Source: an uncultured Pelagibacteraceae bacterium (GTDB lineage: Bacteria; Pseudomonadota; Alphaproteobacteria; Pelagibacterales; Pelagibacteraceae). From it: a stretch of 64,000 nt of DNA. The DNA lies in contig CACJQI010000002.1 of assembly GCA_902595535.1 (NCBI GenBank), positions 1-64,000 of the forward strand, in the 5' to 3' direction. The position numbers were made by a program, and so were the translations under genes. Of this stretch, positions 1 through 10,108 are shown piece after piece; the stretch's first letter is position 1; each line of letters starts with the position of its first letter. Under the pieces are notes generated by a model. The model had not been told where the DNA came from. It did no database searches and saw only the letters and a program-made list of their open reading frames with translations.

Positions 1-2166
1 TACTATAGAAATTCTGAAAAGATAATTACACGAGGTGAAACAAAAGCAGATATTCAATCTAAATATCTTATAAATTCAAAAGATATCACCTACTTGCACG
101 ATAAAAAAATTATTACTTCTAAATACAAGACTAAAATTCAAGATAAAAAATCTCAAGTTTATTTTACTGACAGATTTAACTATTCTATTGATCAAGAAAT
201 AATAAAAGGAGAAAATTTTTTAATCATTACTAATTATAATCTTCCAAAAAGTGATAAATTCTATTTGGATAGCGCAATAATTAACCTTAAAGAAAATAAA
301 TTTATTGCAAAAAATACAAAAATTGAAGTCCACAAAGATGTTTTTGGTAACTCAGAAAATGATCCAAGAATTGAAGGTGTGTCTTCAAGTGGAGATAAAA
401 ATTATACTTTAATAAATAAAGGAGTTTTTACTAGCTGTAAGAAAAATGATAATTGCCCACCATGGTCAATACAATCAAAATTGATTAAACATGATAAAAT
501 AAAAAAGACATTAAATTATGATAATGCTGTTCTAAAAATTTATGATGTTCCAGTATTTTATTTTCCAAAATTTTTTCATCCAGACCCTTCTGTAAAAAGA
601 CAATCTGGACTAATAAAGCCATCAATCAATAATTCAAATGTTCTTGGCACTTCTCTTACACTACCTTATTTTAAGGTAATTTCTGATAGTAAAGATTTAA
701 CTTTAACACCTACATGGTTTGATAGTGACACATTTATGTCTACAATAGAATACAGACAAGAAAATAAGAACTCATCGTTAATAACTGATTTTGGATTTGT
801 AAATGGATATAAATCACCAACTACAAGAAAAAAAAATAGTTTATCACACCTATTCTTAGATTACAATTTAGACTTAAAATTAGAAAACTTTAATTCAAGT
901 AATTTTGAAATGTCAATTAATAAAGTCTCAAATGACTCTTATTTAAATGTATTTGATCAGTATATAACAAAATCAAATTTAAGACCTTCAGATTTTAATA
1001 AATTAACTAATAATATTGATCTTAATTTGAGTCATGATGATTTTAACTTTGAAACTGGTTTTCAAATTTTTGAAAATCTTCGTATAAAAAATCAAAGTGA
1101 TCGATATCAATATGTGTTGCCTTATTATAACTTTGAAAAATATATCTCTAAAAATTTATTTAATGGGAATGTTTCTTTTAACTCTAATGGAAATAACGTT
1201 CTAGATAGTACAAACAAACTTGAAACTAACATTACAAATAATTTAACTTACAATAGTATAGACTTTATTTCTAACTTAGGTTTTAAAAATAATTTTGGTA
1301 TTAATCTTAAAAATTTAAATTCTGTTGGAAAAAAATCATCTAAATATAAATCTAGTTTACAAAGTGAGTTAGTAAGCTTATATAACCTAGATGTTAGTTT
1401 GCCACTTAAAAAAAATAGTCAAAAATCTATAAATTATCTGACACCTAAACTATCATTAAGATTTAACCCTCATGATATGAAAAATTATTCAAGTTCAGCA
1501 AGAAATATTGATGCTCACAATGCATTTGCAATTAATAGACTTGGATTATCTGATACATTTGAATCAGGAAGATCACTGACATTAGGATTAGATTATTCAA
1601 GTGAACAAAAAAATGAATTAAATGAAATAAATAACTATTTTGAGTTAAAATTAGCTACAGTCTTTAGAGATAAGGAAGAAAAATTTGTTCCAAATAAAAG
1701 CACTATTAATAGAAAAAATTCAAACTTATTTGGTTCAATCACAAATGAATTTTCAGAAGATTTAAAAATTGGTTATAATTTTTCTTTAGATAACGATATT
1801 AATACTTTGGAGTATAATAATATTAATACAACAGTTTCAATTAATAACATTGTAACAAAATTTAATTTTATTGAAGAAAATGGAGAACGTGGTGAGTCTA
1901 ATATATTAGCAAGCTCAATATCTTACGAACTAGATGATAATAATTTTTTATCATTTGAAACGAGACGAAATAGAAAATTAAATTTAACAGAATTTTATGA
2001 TCTTGTTTATGAATATAAAAATGATTGTTTAACAGCTGGGATTAAATATAAAAAAACTTATTACTCTGATGGAGACTTAAAACCTACTGAAAATTTATTA
2101 TTTACAGTAACTCTATTTCCTTTAACAACATATGAACATGATGCTCAAGATTTATTAAACAATTAA
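1..2166 (+). CDS. lptD: LPS-assembly protein LptD (5'-truncated by window)
   Basis: Outer-membrane beta-barrel that inserts lipopolysaccharide into the outer leaflet together with LptE. The reading frame is open from base 1, so the true start lies outside the window; about 721 residues are visible. The first part resembles the LptA-like (OstA) domain, with a Cys-containing stretch near 430-460 (SCKKNDNCPPW) and the typical family sequence FYFPKFFHPDPSVKRQSG just before the barrel. The rest is strand-rich with many Asn, Ser and Lys, as expected for a barrel in an AT-rich genome. The downstream order surA-like, pdxA, rsmA is the classical lptD operon order and supports the call. Confidence 0.9.
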   Translation, partial: YYRNSEKIITRGETKADIQSKYLINSKDITYLHDKKIITSKYKTKIQDKKSQVYFTDRFNYSIDQEIIKGENFLIITNYNLPKSDKFYLDSAIINLKENKFIAKNTKIEVHKDVFGNSENDPRIEGVSSSGDKNYTLINKGVFTSCKKNDNCPPWSIQSKLIKHDKIKKTLNYDNAVLKIYDVPVFYFPKFFHPDPSVKRQSGLIKPSINNSNVLGTSLTLPYFKVISDSKDLTLTPTWFDSDTFMSTIEYRQENKNSSLITDFGFVNGYKSPTTRKKNSLSHLFLDYNLDLKLENFNSSNFEMSINKVSNDSYLNVFDQYITKSNLRPSDFNKLTNNIDLNLSHDDFNFETGFQIFENLRIKNQSDRYQYVLPYYNFEKYISKNLFNGNVSFNSNGNNVLDSTNKLETNITNNLTYNSIDFISNLGFKNNFGINLKNLNSVGKKSSKYKSSLQSELVSLYNLDVSLPLKKNSQKSINYLTPKLSLRFNPHDMKNYSSSARNIDAHNAFAINRLGLSDTFESGRSLTLGLDYSSEQKNELNEINNYFELKLATVFRDKEEKFVPNKSTINRKNSNLFGSITNEFSEDLKIGYNFSLDNDINTLEYNNINTTVSINNIVTKFNFIEENGERGESNILASSISYELDDNNFLSFETRRNRKLNLTEFYDLVYEYKNDCLTAGIKYKKTYYSDGDLKPTENLLFTVTLFPLTTYEHDAQDLLNN

Positions 2167-2182
2167 ATTTATTCTTTATAAA

Positions 2183-3112
2183 ATGATGATTTATACCAGA
2201 TATATAATATTATGCTTTGTTTGTTTTTTATTATCTTTAAATTTTGCTAATTCTTTTGAAAATAAGATAATTTTTAAAATTAATAATGAAATCATAACAT
2301 CATTGGATATACTCAACGAGCTACGATACCTTAAAATTATCAATAAAGAATTTAATAATATTAAAAAAGAAGAAGCATTCCAAATTTCAAAAAATTCTCT
2401 AATTAGAGAAAAAATTAAAGAAATTGAAATTAAAAAAATAATCAAAGAAATTGAAATAGAAGATAAAATCTTACAAAATCTTATATTAAATTATTTTAAA
2501 GAATTTGAGATAAAATCTATTTCTGAATTTGAAAAATATTTTTTAGATAGAAGTATTGATCCTAACGAAATAAGAAAAAAAATTACAATAGAGTTTTTTT
2601 GGAATCAATTAATCTATAACAAATATCAAAATAACGTAAAAATAGATAAACAATTAATTGTAGATGATTTAAAAAAAAATGATAAACAATCAGAATTTTT
2701 ACTTGCAGAGATATTGTTTAATGTGAATGAAAGTGAAAATTTTAAAGACAAAGTTAATCTAATAAATAAAAGTATTAAGAAAATTAATTTTTCTCAAACT
2801 GCATTGGCATATAGTATTTCAAATACTGCAAATAAAGGTGGAAAATTAGGTTGGGTTGCAGAGTCCATCTTAAGTGAGAAAATTTTTAAAGAACTTAAAA
2901 ATTTAAAAATTGGAGAACACACAAATCCAATATTAATACCAGGTGGTTTTTTGATATTAAAACTTTTAGATTTAAGAAAAATAAGTAAAGAGTTTGACTT
3001 AGATAAAGAAGTAAAAAAAATAGTTAGAAAAAAAACAAATCAACAATTAAATCGTTTTTCAAATATCTATTTCAATAAAATAAAAAAAGATATTATAATA
3101 AATGAATTCTAG
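2183..3112 (+). CDS. surA: SurA-like periplasmic peptidyl-prolyl isomerase
   Basis: Likely periplasmic chaperone that helps outer-membrane proteins such as LptD to fold. Residues 1-24 form a signal peptide ending at FANS. A SurA N-terminal-like helical region follows, beginning with the family's typical FKINNEIITSLDI. One parvulin domain lies at about residues 171-266 and contains GGKLGWVAES and GGFLILKL. E. coli SurA is about 428 residues with two parvulin domains; this protein has 309 and only one, which fits alphaproteobacterial short forms. It starts 17 bases after lptD and overlaps pdxA by 11 bases, so the genes are probably cotranscribed. Confidence 0.8.
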   Translation: MMIYTRYIILCFVCFLLSLNFANSFENKIIFKINNEIITSLDILNELRYLKIINKEFNNIKKEEAFQISKNSLIREKIKEIEIKKIIKEIEIEDKILQNLILNYFKEFEIKSISEFEKYFLDRSIDPNEIRKKITIEFFWNQLIYNKYQNNVKIDKQLIVDDLKKNDKQSEFLLAEILFNVNESENFKDKVNLINKSIKKINFSQTALAYSISNTANKGGKLGWVAESILSEKIFKELKNLKIGEHTNPILIPGGFLILKLLDLRKISKEFDLDKEVKKIVRKKTNQQLNRFSNIYFNKIKKDIIINEF

Positions 3113-4064
3113 TCCAATTTTAATAATCTCTGGTGAACCAAACAGTGTATTTATAGAACTTTTTTTTAAGGTATTTAATAATAATAAAATTAAAAGTCCA
3201 ATGATACTGATTTCATCAAAAAGATTATTAAATCTTCAAATGAAAAAGCTTGGTTTTAAAAACAAGATAAGATTAATCAATGCATCTAAACTTGAGTTTT
3301 ACAAACTTGACAACAAAACTATTAACCTAATAGATGTAAAATATAATCAAGATAAAGCTTTTGAAAAAATATCAAGTAAATCAAATATTTTTATTAAAAA
3401 CTCTTTTGAATTAGCATTCAAGATTATCAAAAAATATAATATCGTTAAATTTATTAATGGACCTATTTCTAAAAAATTTTTTTTAAAAAAAGAATTTTTA
3501 GGAATTACTGAATATATTTCTGAGAAATTTTTAACTAAAAAAACGTGTATGTTAATTTTTAATAAAAAACTTTCTGTATGTCCAATTACAACACATTTAC
3601 CACTAAAAGTTGTTTCAAAGAAAATAACCAAGAAAAATATTATCAACAAAGTAACCTTGATTGATAATTTTTATAAAAAAAATTTAAAGTTTAAGCCGCG
3701 TATTGCAATTTTAGGTTTAAACCCACATTGTGAGAGTATTCATGCATTTAACGAAGATGAAAAAATTATCCAACCTACAATAAAATACTTAAAAAAAAAA
3801 TACAACGTATCTGGCCCATACCCAGCTGATACAATTTTTTTAAAAAATAATAGAAAAAATTTTGATGTAATCGTTGGAATGTATCATGATCAGGTATTAA
3901 CCCCTATTAAAACACTATATGAGTACGATGCTATTAATATAACATTGGGCTTACCTTTTACGAGAATATCTCCAGACCATGGACCTAATGAAACTATGCT
4001 GGGTAAAAATCTATCCAATCCACTAAGCTTACTAAGAGCTATTAAATTTTTGGATAAAAATTGA
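3102..4064 (+). CDS. pdxA: 4-hydroxythreonine-4-phosphate dehydrogenase
   Basis: Oxidises 4-phosphohydroxy-L-threonine in the DXP-dependent pyridoxal phosphate pathway. The protein has 320 residues, near the family's usual length. The three metal-binding histidines can be placed at His165 (TTHLPL), His209 (LNPHCES) and His262 (YHDQVLTP), close to the E. coli positions 166, 211 and 266. The C-terminal PDHGPNE motif is present. The N-terminal glycine-rich motif is degenerate (SGEPNSVF). The start overlaps surA by 11 bases and the stop overlaps the rsmA start by 4 bases. Confidence 0.9.
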   Translation: MNSSPILIISGEPNSVFIELFFKVFNNNKIKSPMILISSKRLLNLQMKKLGFKNKIRLINASKLEFYKLDNKTINLIDVKYNQDKAFEKISSKSNIFIKNSFELAFKIIKKYNIVKFINGPISKKFFLKKEFLGITEYISEKFLTKKTCMLIFNKKLSVCPITTHLPLKVVSKKITKKNIINKVTLIDNFYKKNLKFKPRIAILGLNPHCESIHAFNEDEKIIQPTIKYLKKKYNVSGPYPADTIFLKNNRKNFDVIVGMYHDQVLTPIKTLYEYDAINITLGLPFTRISPDHGPNETMLGKNLSNPLSLLRAIKFLDKN

Positions 4065-4846
4065 TAAAAGCTAAAAAAAGTTTAGGCCAGAATTTCTTGG
4101 TAGATAGAAATATTCTAGAAAAAATTGTAAATGTTACCCAAATTACAGATAAAACTATTTTAGAGGTTGGACCAGGAACTGGAAATTTAACTTCTTTTAT
4201 TCTTAAAAAAAAACCAAGAAAAATTTTTGTTGTAGAAAAAGATGAAGATCTTGCAAATCATTTAGAGGAAACATTTAAAAATCGGCTTACAATTATAAAT
4301 GATGATATTCTAAAAATAAATGAAGGTTCATTATTTGATAGCAAAGTTACAGTTTTTGGCAATCTACCATATAACATATCTACTGAAATACTGGGTAAGT
4401 GGATAACAAATTCTACAGAAGATTTATGGTTTAACAATTTGATTTTAATGTTTCAAAAAGAAGTAGCAGATAGAATAATTGCCAAGTTTGATACGTCTAA
4501 TTATGGAAGATTATCAATTATAAGTAATTGGAAGTTAAATGTAGAAAAGGTTTGTGATATTAAACCTGATTGTTTTTCTCCAAGACCGAAAATTGATAGC
4601 TCTTTATTATTTTTTTCACCTAAAAAAGATTTTTTTAAAATAAAAAATCCAAAAAACTTAGAAAAAATTACTAGAATTTTTTTTAATCACCGAAGAAAAA
4701 TGATAAAAAAACCTTTTAATCAATTATTTAATGGTAATAAAAAAGTTTTAGATGAACTTAATATTGATTTAGATTTAAGGCCTCAAAATTTAGATTTTAA
4801 TACTTATTATAAGTTAACTCAAGTTTACGAAAAATTAGGAGGTTAA
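4061..4846 (+). CDS. rsmA: 16S rRNA dimethyladenosine methyltransferase RsmA (KsgA)
   Basis: Dimethylates the two adjacent adenosines near the 3' end of 16S rRNA during small-subunit maturation. The N-terminus [14 protein letters not shown] motif I ([10 protein letters not shown]) and the catalytic NLPYNIST motif are all present, and the length of 261 residues is normal. The start is TTG, overlapping the pdxA stop as TTGA, which favours translational coupling. The 3' end overlaps the convergent gmk gene by 12 bases. Confidence 0.95.
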   Translation: MIKAKKSLGQNFLVDRNILEKIVNVTQITDKTILEVGPGTGNLTSFILKKKPRKIFVVEKDEDLANHLEETFKNRLTIINDDILKINEGSLFDSKVTVFGNLPYNISTEILGKWITNSTEDLWFNNLILMFQKEVADRIIAKFDTSNYGRLSIISNWKLNVEKVCDIKPDCFSPRPKIDSSLLFFSPKKDFFKIKNPKNLEKITRIFFNHRRKMIKKPFNQLFNGNKKVLDELNIDLDLRPQNLDFNTYYKLTQVYEKLGG

Positions 4847-5467
4847 TTTATTTACATGATTTCTAATAAACTCTAAATCGTAATCCTTAGATCCATCGCT
4901 AATTTCAGCATCTATTAAATTTTTAATCTTTGAAAAACAAGTATCCAAATTATCATTAACAACTACATAATCATAATTAATCCAATGCAATACATCTCTT
5001 TCAAATTGTTTCATTCTCTCTTCTGCTATTAACTTATCTTTCATATCTCGATTTGAAAGTCTTTCAAATAGCTCATCTTTACTTGGAGGAAGAATAAAAA
5101 AAGTTATTAGCTTGTAATCTAGTTTTTTATTTTTAATTTGGTCGGCTCCTTGCCAATCAATATCAAATAAAATGTTTTTACCTTTATCTAATTTATCAAT
5201 TACTGGTGTTCTTGAAGTGCCATAAAGGTTGTTGAATACTTTTGCATATTCAAGAAATTCCTCATTTTTGATTAGTCTTTCAAATTCATTTTCATCAATA
5301 AAAAAATAATCTTTATTAGATGTTTCGTTAGGCCTTGGTTGTCGTGTAGTGTGAGAAACTGAGATTTCAAAATTATCAAGATTAGATAACATCTTAACCA
5401 ATGTGGTTTTACCTGCTCCAGATGGAGAGGATAAAATTATCATTACCCCATGTTTTTCTAAGGGCAT
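4835..5467 (-). CDS. gmk: Guanylate kinase
   Basis: Phosphorylates GMP to GDP with ATP. The P-loop SPSGAGKTT is at residues 14-22, and the GMP-binding segment [11 protein letters not shown] and the [11 protein letters not shown] motif follow. The length of 210 residues is normal. It is convergent with rsmA and lies 8 bases downstream of acpP on the same strand, apparently as the last gene of the fabD-fabG-acpP-gmk run. Confidence 0.95.
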   Translation of the reverse strand: MPLEKHGVMIILSSPSGAGKTTLVKMLSNLDNFEISVSHTTRQPRPNETSNKDYFFIDENEFERLIKNEEFLEYAKVFNNLYGTSRTPVIDKLDKGKNILFDIDWQGADQIKNKKLDYKLITFFILPPSKDELFERLSNRDMKDKLIAEERMKQFERDVLHWINYDYVVVNDNLDTCFSKIKNLIDAEISDGSKDYDLEFIRNHVNKLTS

Positions 5468-5475
5468 TAAAATTA

Positions 5476-5715
5476 TTAGTTAGCTTTTCCTTCGATAAAC
5501 TTAACTGCATCTCCTACAGTTAAAATTTTCTCTGCTTCGCTATCTGAAATTTCTGATCCAAACTCTTCTTCAAAAGCCATCACTAATTCAACTGTATCTA
5601 AGCTGTCAGCTCCTAAGTCATCTATAAAACTAGACTCCTCAGTTACTTTTGCTTCATCGATACCTAAATGATCTGCTACAATTTTTTTCACTTTGCTTGA
5701 AACGTCTTCTGACAT
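5476..5715 (-). CDS. acpP: Acyl carrier protein
   Basis: Carries growing acyl chains on 4'-phosphopantetheine during fatty acid synthesis. The attachment serine is Ser38 in the motif [18 protein letters not shown]. It is a 79-residue, strongly acidic protein of normal ACP length. It lies downstream of fabD and fabG in the usual order. About 50 bases separate it from fabG; this gap is larger than others in the run and could hold a separate promoter or a 5' UTR, as acpP is usually more highly expressed. Confidence 0.96.
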   Translation of the reverse strand: MSEDVSSKVKKIVADHLGIDEAKVTEESSFIDDLGADSLDTVELVMAFEEEFGSEISDSEAEKILTVGDAVKFIEGKAN

Positions 5716-5765
5716 ATTGATCCTTTTTTAGTTTTAAATTCTTATTAGTTTAAAAAGCTATTTTG

Positions 5766-6503
5766 TCAAGCCATATACATGCCTCCATTTACATGTATTG
5801 TCTCTCCATTTATATAATTGGACAGGTCTGAACTTAAAAAAAGAACTGCATTTGCAATATCATCTGGCTCACCCAGCCGAGCAGACGGAATTTTTGATAT
5901 TATAACTTCTTTAAACTTTTCATCAATTTTATCTGTCATGGCAGTTTTAATAAATCCTGGTGAAATACAATTTATGTTAATATTTTTTTTAGCATACTCA
6001 ATTGCTAGACTTTTTGACATTGCAACAATACCTGCTTTAGATGCAGTATAATTTGCCTGTCCTAAGTTACCAGTATGACCTACTACTGAAGTAATGTTTA
6101 CAATTTTTCCAAATTTGTTTTTAAGCATTTTTTTAATTGCAAACTTGCTCAATAAAAAAGTTGAGGTTAAATTAATATTTATAACTTTTTGCCATTCTTC
6201 TAAACTCATCCTTATTGCTAAATTATCCTGCGTAATCCCGGCATTATTTATTATTCCATCTAAACTTCCACCTAATTCATTAGTAACATTTTCAATAAAT
6301 TCTTCAATTTTTTCACTTTGAGAAATATCAAATTTTAATATTTTAATTTTTCCGTATTTCTTTTTAAGCTCTTCTAGTTTTTCAATTCTTGTTCCGGATG
6401 CTAAGATATTTGCACCTGCTTTATTTAATTTTTTAATTATAGCATTTCCTATTCCACCTGACGCGCCAGTTACTATAATATTCTTATTTTCTAAATTAAT
6501 CAT
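5766..6503 (-). CDS. fabG: 3-oxoacyl-ACP reductase
   Basis: NADPH-dependent reduction of 3-oxoacyl-ACP, the first reductive step of fatty acid elongation. It is a short-chain dehydrogenase of 245 residues. It has the cofactor motif TGASGGIG (12-19), NNAG (about 86-89), Ser139 and the catalytic Tyr152-x3-Lys156 in NYTASKAG. The start overlaps the fabD stop by 4 bases (ATGA), so the two are translationally coupled. Confidence 0.95.
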   Translation of the reverse strand: MINLENKNIIVTGASGGIGNAIIKKLNKAGANILASGTRIEKLEELKKKYGKIKILKFDISQSEKIEEFIENVTNELGGSLDGIINNAGITQDNLAIRMSLEEWQKVININLTSTFLLSKFAIKKMLKNKFGKIVNITSVVGHTGNLGQANYTASKAGIVAMSKSLAIEYAKKNININCISPGFIKTAMTDKIDEKFKEVIISKIPSARLGEPDDIANAVLFLSSDLSNYINGETIHVNGGMYMA

Positions 6504-7426
6504 ATTTCTAAATTTTCAATATCGTTTTGATTATTTATAGTACTTATTTTTACTTCTTTGTTAATTCTTTTTACTAATCCAGACAAAACTTTTCCTGGTC
6601 CAATTTCAATAAAATGATTCACATTATTATTGATCATATTTATCACACTTTCTCTCCATCTAACTCTGTTTTCAATTTGTTTGATAAGTAGTTCCTTCAG
6701 TTCATCAATATTTATTATTTCTTCAGCAGTTACATTTGAAATTAATTTTATTTCTGATTGTAAGAAATTTAATTTATTTAACTCAGTACTCATTACTTGA
6801 GTTGCTTTATTCATTAAGCTGCAATGAAATGGAGCACTTACAGGTAGCTTAATATTTTTAATTGATTTTTCTTTTAAAATTATAGTTAGTTTATCCAAAT
6901 CTTTGATTTGACCACTTAGAACAATTTGTCCTTCAGAATTATCATTTGCTATTTGTGCTTTAAAATTTTGATCATTTTCTTCTAAAACTTTTTCGATAAT
7001 CTCGACTGTAGAACCTAAAACCGCAACCATTCCCCCTTCCCCTTTTGGAACTGAATTTTGCATTGCGTCTCCTCTTATTCTTAATATTTTTAAGGTTTCA
7101 GAAAAAGGCAAGTATCCTCCACAAGATAAAGCTGAATATTCACCTAATGAATGGCCTGCAAAATATTTTGCTTTATTTAAATCAATATTAAACTCTTTTT
7201 TAACAACATTAAAAATTGCATAACTAATTAAAAAAATTGCAGGTTGAGTATTAGCTGTTAAATCCAATTCTTCTTTGGGACCTTCTAATATAATTTTTGA
7301 TAAAGGATAATTTAGGCTTTCATCGGCCTCTTTAAATAGATTTTTAACAAGATCGAACTTGTCATAAAATTCCTTTCCCATACCAACAATTTGAGAACCT
7401 TGACCAGGAAAAATTACTGAAAACAT
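6500..7426 (-). CDS. fabD: Malonyl-CoA:ACP transacylase
   Basis: Moves the malonyl group from CoA to ACP. The N-terminus FPGQGSQ and the nucleophile motif GHSLGEYSAL (Ser93) are characteristic, as is SAPFHCSLM containing the catalytic His. The length of 308 residues is normal. It is first in the fabD-fabG-acpP-gmk run, divergent from rpsF. The 87-base spacer to rpsF must hold both promoters. Confidence 0.95.
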   Translation of the reverse strand: MFSVIFPGQGSQIVGMGKEFYDKFDLVKNLFKEADESLNYPLSKIILEGPKEELDLTANTQPAIFLISYAIFNVVKKEFNIDLNKAKYFAGHSLGEYSALSCGGYLPFSETLKILRIRGDAMQNSVPKGEGGMVAVLGSTVEIIEKVLEENDQNFKAQIANDNSEGQIVLSGQIKDLDKLTIILKEKSIKNIKLPVSAPFHCSLMNKATQVMSTELNKLNFLQSEIKLISNVTAEEIINIDELKELLIKQIENRVRWRESVINMINNNVNHFIEIGPGKVLSGLVKRINKEVKISTINNQNDIENLEI

Positions 7427-7513
7427 ATAAAAAAAACTATTTATTTTGCCTTTTTAACTATTGTAATTGAACATTTATAATAGTATATCCTCACTTTTTA
7501 TTAAAGAACTTAA

Positions 7514-7867
7514 ATGAATTTATACGAACATACAATTATAGCTAGGCAAGATACATCACCAAGTGAAATTAAGCAATTAACTGAAAAGTATTCTAAAATT
7601 GTTGAAAAAAATGAAGGTGAGATTGTTAAAACCGAAAATTGGGGATTACTTAATTTATCATACTTAATTAAAAAGAATAAAAAAGGAAGCTACATTCACT
7701 TTAAGATTAAAGGTAAAGGAAATGTAATAGATGAATTAGAAAAAAATGAAGCTATTGATAAAAAATTACTTAGATATTTAACAATTAGAGTTAAAAAATT
7801 TGATTTAGAAACAAATTATTTTGCAAAAAGAGAAGACGATGACAAAAAAGAGAGTTTTAAAAACTAA
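7514..7867 (+). CDS. rpsF: 30S ribosomal protein S6
   Basis: Small-subunit protein that binds 16S rRNA as a pair with S18. The N-terminus [12 protein letters not shown], the internal [20 protein letters not shown] and the [10 protein letters not shown] segment match the family, at 117 residues. It is first in the conserved rpsF-rpsR-rplI operon with only 2 bases before rpsR. The C-terminal tail is short and highly charged. Confidence 0.95.
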   Translation: MNLYEHTIIARQDTSPSEIKQLTEKYSKIVEKNEGEIVKTENWGLLNLSYLIKKNKKGSYIHFKIKGKGNVIDELEKNEAIDKKLLRYLTIRVKKFDLETNYFAKREDDDKKESFKN

Positions 7868-7869
7868 TT

Positions 7870-8142
7870 ATGCCTAAAAGACAAAGTGGAAATAAAAAAG
7901 GTAAACAAAGTAACTTTGCAAAATTAAGTATCTTTCAACCTAACAAATATAAATTTAAAAAAACCTGTCCGCTTTCAGCAAAAGGTGCACCTACAGTTGA
8001 CTACAAAAACATTAGACTTTTAAAAAAATACATGTCTGAAAATGGTAAAATTTTACCTTCAAGAATTACAAATGTTTCTCAAAAAAAACAAAGAGAATTA
8101 TCTCTTTCAATAAAAAGAGCTAGAAATTTAGCGTTATTATAA
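7870..8142 (+). CDS. rpsR: 30S ribosomal protein S18
   Basis: Small-subunit protein partnered with S6. The core [18 protein letters not shown] followed by [17 protein letters not shown] is diagnostic; the length is 90 residues. The basic N-terminal extension contains [12 protein letters not shown], near the CPF(x) motif region. Spacers of 2 bases to rpsF and 1 base to rplI show an operon. Confidence 0.95.
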   Translation: MPKRQSGNKKGKQSNFAKLSIFQPNKYKFKKTCPLSAKGAPTVDYKNIRLLKKYMSENGKILPSRITNVSQKKQRELSLSIKRARNLALL

Positions 8143-8143
8143 A

Positions 8144-8602
8144 ATGAAAGTAATTTTATTAGAAAATGTGAAAAGAGTTGGTTCTATTGGAGAAGTAATA
8201 GATGTTAAGAGAGGCTATGCAAGAAATTTTTTAATAGCGAATAAAAAAGCACTTTACGCTTCAAAAGAAAATATTTTAGAAGTTGAAAAAATTAAAACTG
8301 ATCTATCTAAAAAAGATAATGAAAAGAAAAAAGAAGCTATCCTTATTTCTGAGCAGATTAATGGAAAAGAATATTCTGTTAAAAAATTAAGTACTGAAAA
8401 TAATGAATTATATGGTTCAGTTAAACCGACTGAAATAGCAAAACTAATTCAAGAGGAAAATAAAATAGACATTAAGCCATCTATGATTCAACCAGTTGAA
8501 GAAATAAAATCTTTAGGTAAATTTAAAGTTAAAATTTCTTTACACTCTGTAGTTGATGCAGAGATAACTATCAGTGTTTCTTCTGCTGATACAATTCAAT
8601 AA
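8144..8602 (+). CDS. rplI: 50S ribosomal protein L9
   Basis: Large-subunit protein at the base of the L1 stalk. The N-terminal domain shows MKVILLENVKRVGSIGEVI and VKRGYARNFLI, which are hallmark sequences, then a charged connecting helix and a C-terminal domain containing LYGSVKPTEIA. The length of 152 residues is normal. It follows rpsR by one base; dnaB follows after a 67-base spacer, an arrangement common in bacteria. Confidence 0.95.
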   Translation: MKVILLENVKRVGSIGEVIDVKRGYARNFLIANKKALYASKENILEVEKIKTDLSKKDNEKKKEAILISEQINGKEYSVKKLSTENNELYGSVKPTEIAKLIQEENKIDIKPSMIQPVEEIKSLGKFKVKISLHSVVDAEITISVSSADTIQ

Positions 8603-8669
8603 TTATACATTTTTTTCCCCAGAGCTTATTAATAATTTTATTTAGAAGAAAATTCTGTAAGTTATTAAA

Positions 8670-10088
8670 ATGGAAAATAACTTAAGCATTGTAAAAGATC
8701 AGTTTAAAGAATTACCAAATAATATCGAAGCCGAACAAGCTGTCATAGGCTCTATCTTAGTAAGCAATGATATATTTGATGAAATTAGTACCATAATTTC
8801 AAGTCTTAATTTTTATGACCCTATGCATCAAAAAATTTATGAAGCAATTGAAAGCCTAATTTATAAGGGGATGCTTGCAAATCCAATCACTCTTAAAAAT
8901 TATTTTGAAGATGAAAAAGATGATTTAAATGTTCCTGAATATTTAGTTAAAATTACAAAATTTTCTACGTCTGTTCGTCAAGCAATAGAATATTCAAAAA
9001 TCATTTATGATATGTTTGTAAGACGTGAGTTAATTAAAATTTCAGAACAAACAATTGATAGCGCTAAACTAAATGAGCTTGATACCAATGGTCAAAATAT
9101 AATTGAAAACTCTGAAAGATTATTATTTGATTTAGCTGAGAAAGGCTCTTTTAATTCCTCTCTAATAAAGTTTGATGAAGCAATGAAACAAACAATTGAA
9201 ATGGCTTCAGCAGCTTATAAAAATGAGGAAGGTATAGTTGGTGTTCCAACTGGTCTTAGAGATTTAGACGACAAACTTGGGGGGTTACATCAATCAGATT
9301 TAATTATTATTGCTGGACGACCTTCAATGGGTAAAACATCTCTTGCAACAAATATTGCATTCAATGCAGCTCAAAAATTACAAGATAGTGGAAAAAAATC
9401 TTCTATAGCTTTTTTTTCACTAGAAATGTCATCAGAACAATTATCAACTAGAATAATTTCTGAACAAGCTAGAATTAGTTCAAATGATATTAGACGAGGA
9501 AGAATTTCTGATGAACAATTTGATAAATTTTTAGAAACATCAAAAAATATTGCGGAGCTTCCATTATATATCGATGAGACACCAGCAATTAGTATTGCGG
9601 CAATGAGTAATAGAGCAAGACGTATAAAAAGATTATTTGGCCTAGATATGATTGTGGTTGATTATATTCAATTAATGAGAGGTACTACTTATAATAAAGA
9701 TGGTAGAGTTCAGGAAATTTCACAAATCACTCAAGGACTTAAGGCAATTGCTAAAGAATTATCTGTCCCAGTTGTAGCTCTATCACAATTATCAAGGCAA
9801 GTTGAGCAAAGGGATGATCATAAACCTCAGCTAGCTGACTTAAGAGAGTCTGGTTCTATTGAGCAAGATGCTGATGTTGTGATGTTTGTATATAGAGAAG
9901 GATATTATTTACAAAGAAAAGAACCAAGAGAGGCAACTGTTGAACACGCAGAATGGCAAGCAAAAATGAATGAAGTTGCACATCTAGCACAAATCATAAT
10001 TGGAAAACAAAGACATGGACCAATTGGCAATGTAACTCTAGAATTTGAGGAAAGATTTACCAAATTTAAGGATACTCAAACTAATTAA
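8670..10088 (+). CDS. dnaB: Replicative DNA helicase DnaB
   Basis: Hexameric 5'-3' helicase of the replication fork. The N-terminal domain begins with LPNNIEAEQAVIGSIL. The RecA-like domain carries Walker A GRPSMGKT at residues 216-223, the FFSLEMSSEQL segment, the Walker B region MIVVDYIQLM and the conserved LSQLSRQVEQR and DLRESGSIEQDADVV motifs. At 472 residues there is no intein or unusual insertion. It follows the ribosomal operon on the same strand. Confidence 0.97.
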   Translation: MENNLSIVKDQFKELPNNIEAEQAVIGSILVSNDIFDEISTIISSLNFYDPMHQKIYEAIESLIYKGMLANPITLKNYFEDEKDDLNVPEYLVKITKFSTSVRQAIEYSKIIYDMFVRRELIKISEQTIDSAKLNELDTNGQNIIENSERLLFDLAEKGSFNSSLIKFDEAMKQTIEMASAAYKNEEGIVGVPTGLRDLDDKLGGLHQSDLIIIAGRPSMGKTSLATNIAFNAAQKLQDSGKKSSIAFFSLEMSSEQLSTRIISEQARISSNDIRRGRISDEQFDKFLETSKNIAELPLYIDETPAISIAAMSNRARRIKRLFGLDMIVVDYIQLMRGTTYNKDGRVQEISQITQGLKAIAKELSVPVVALSQLSRQVEQRDDHKPQLADLRESGSIEQDADVVMFVYREGYYLQRKEPREATVEHAEWQAKMNEVAHLAQIIIGKQRHGPIGNVTLEFEERFTKFKDTQTN

Positions 10089-10108
10089 TTTCCAATATAA
10101 AAGAGTAA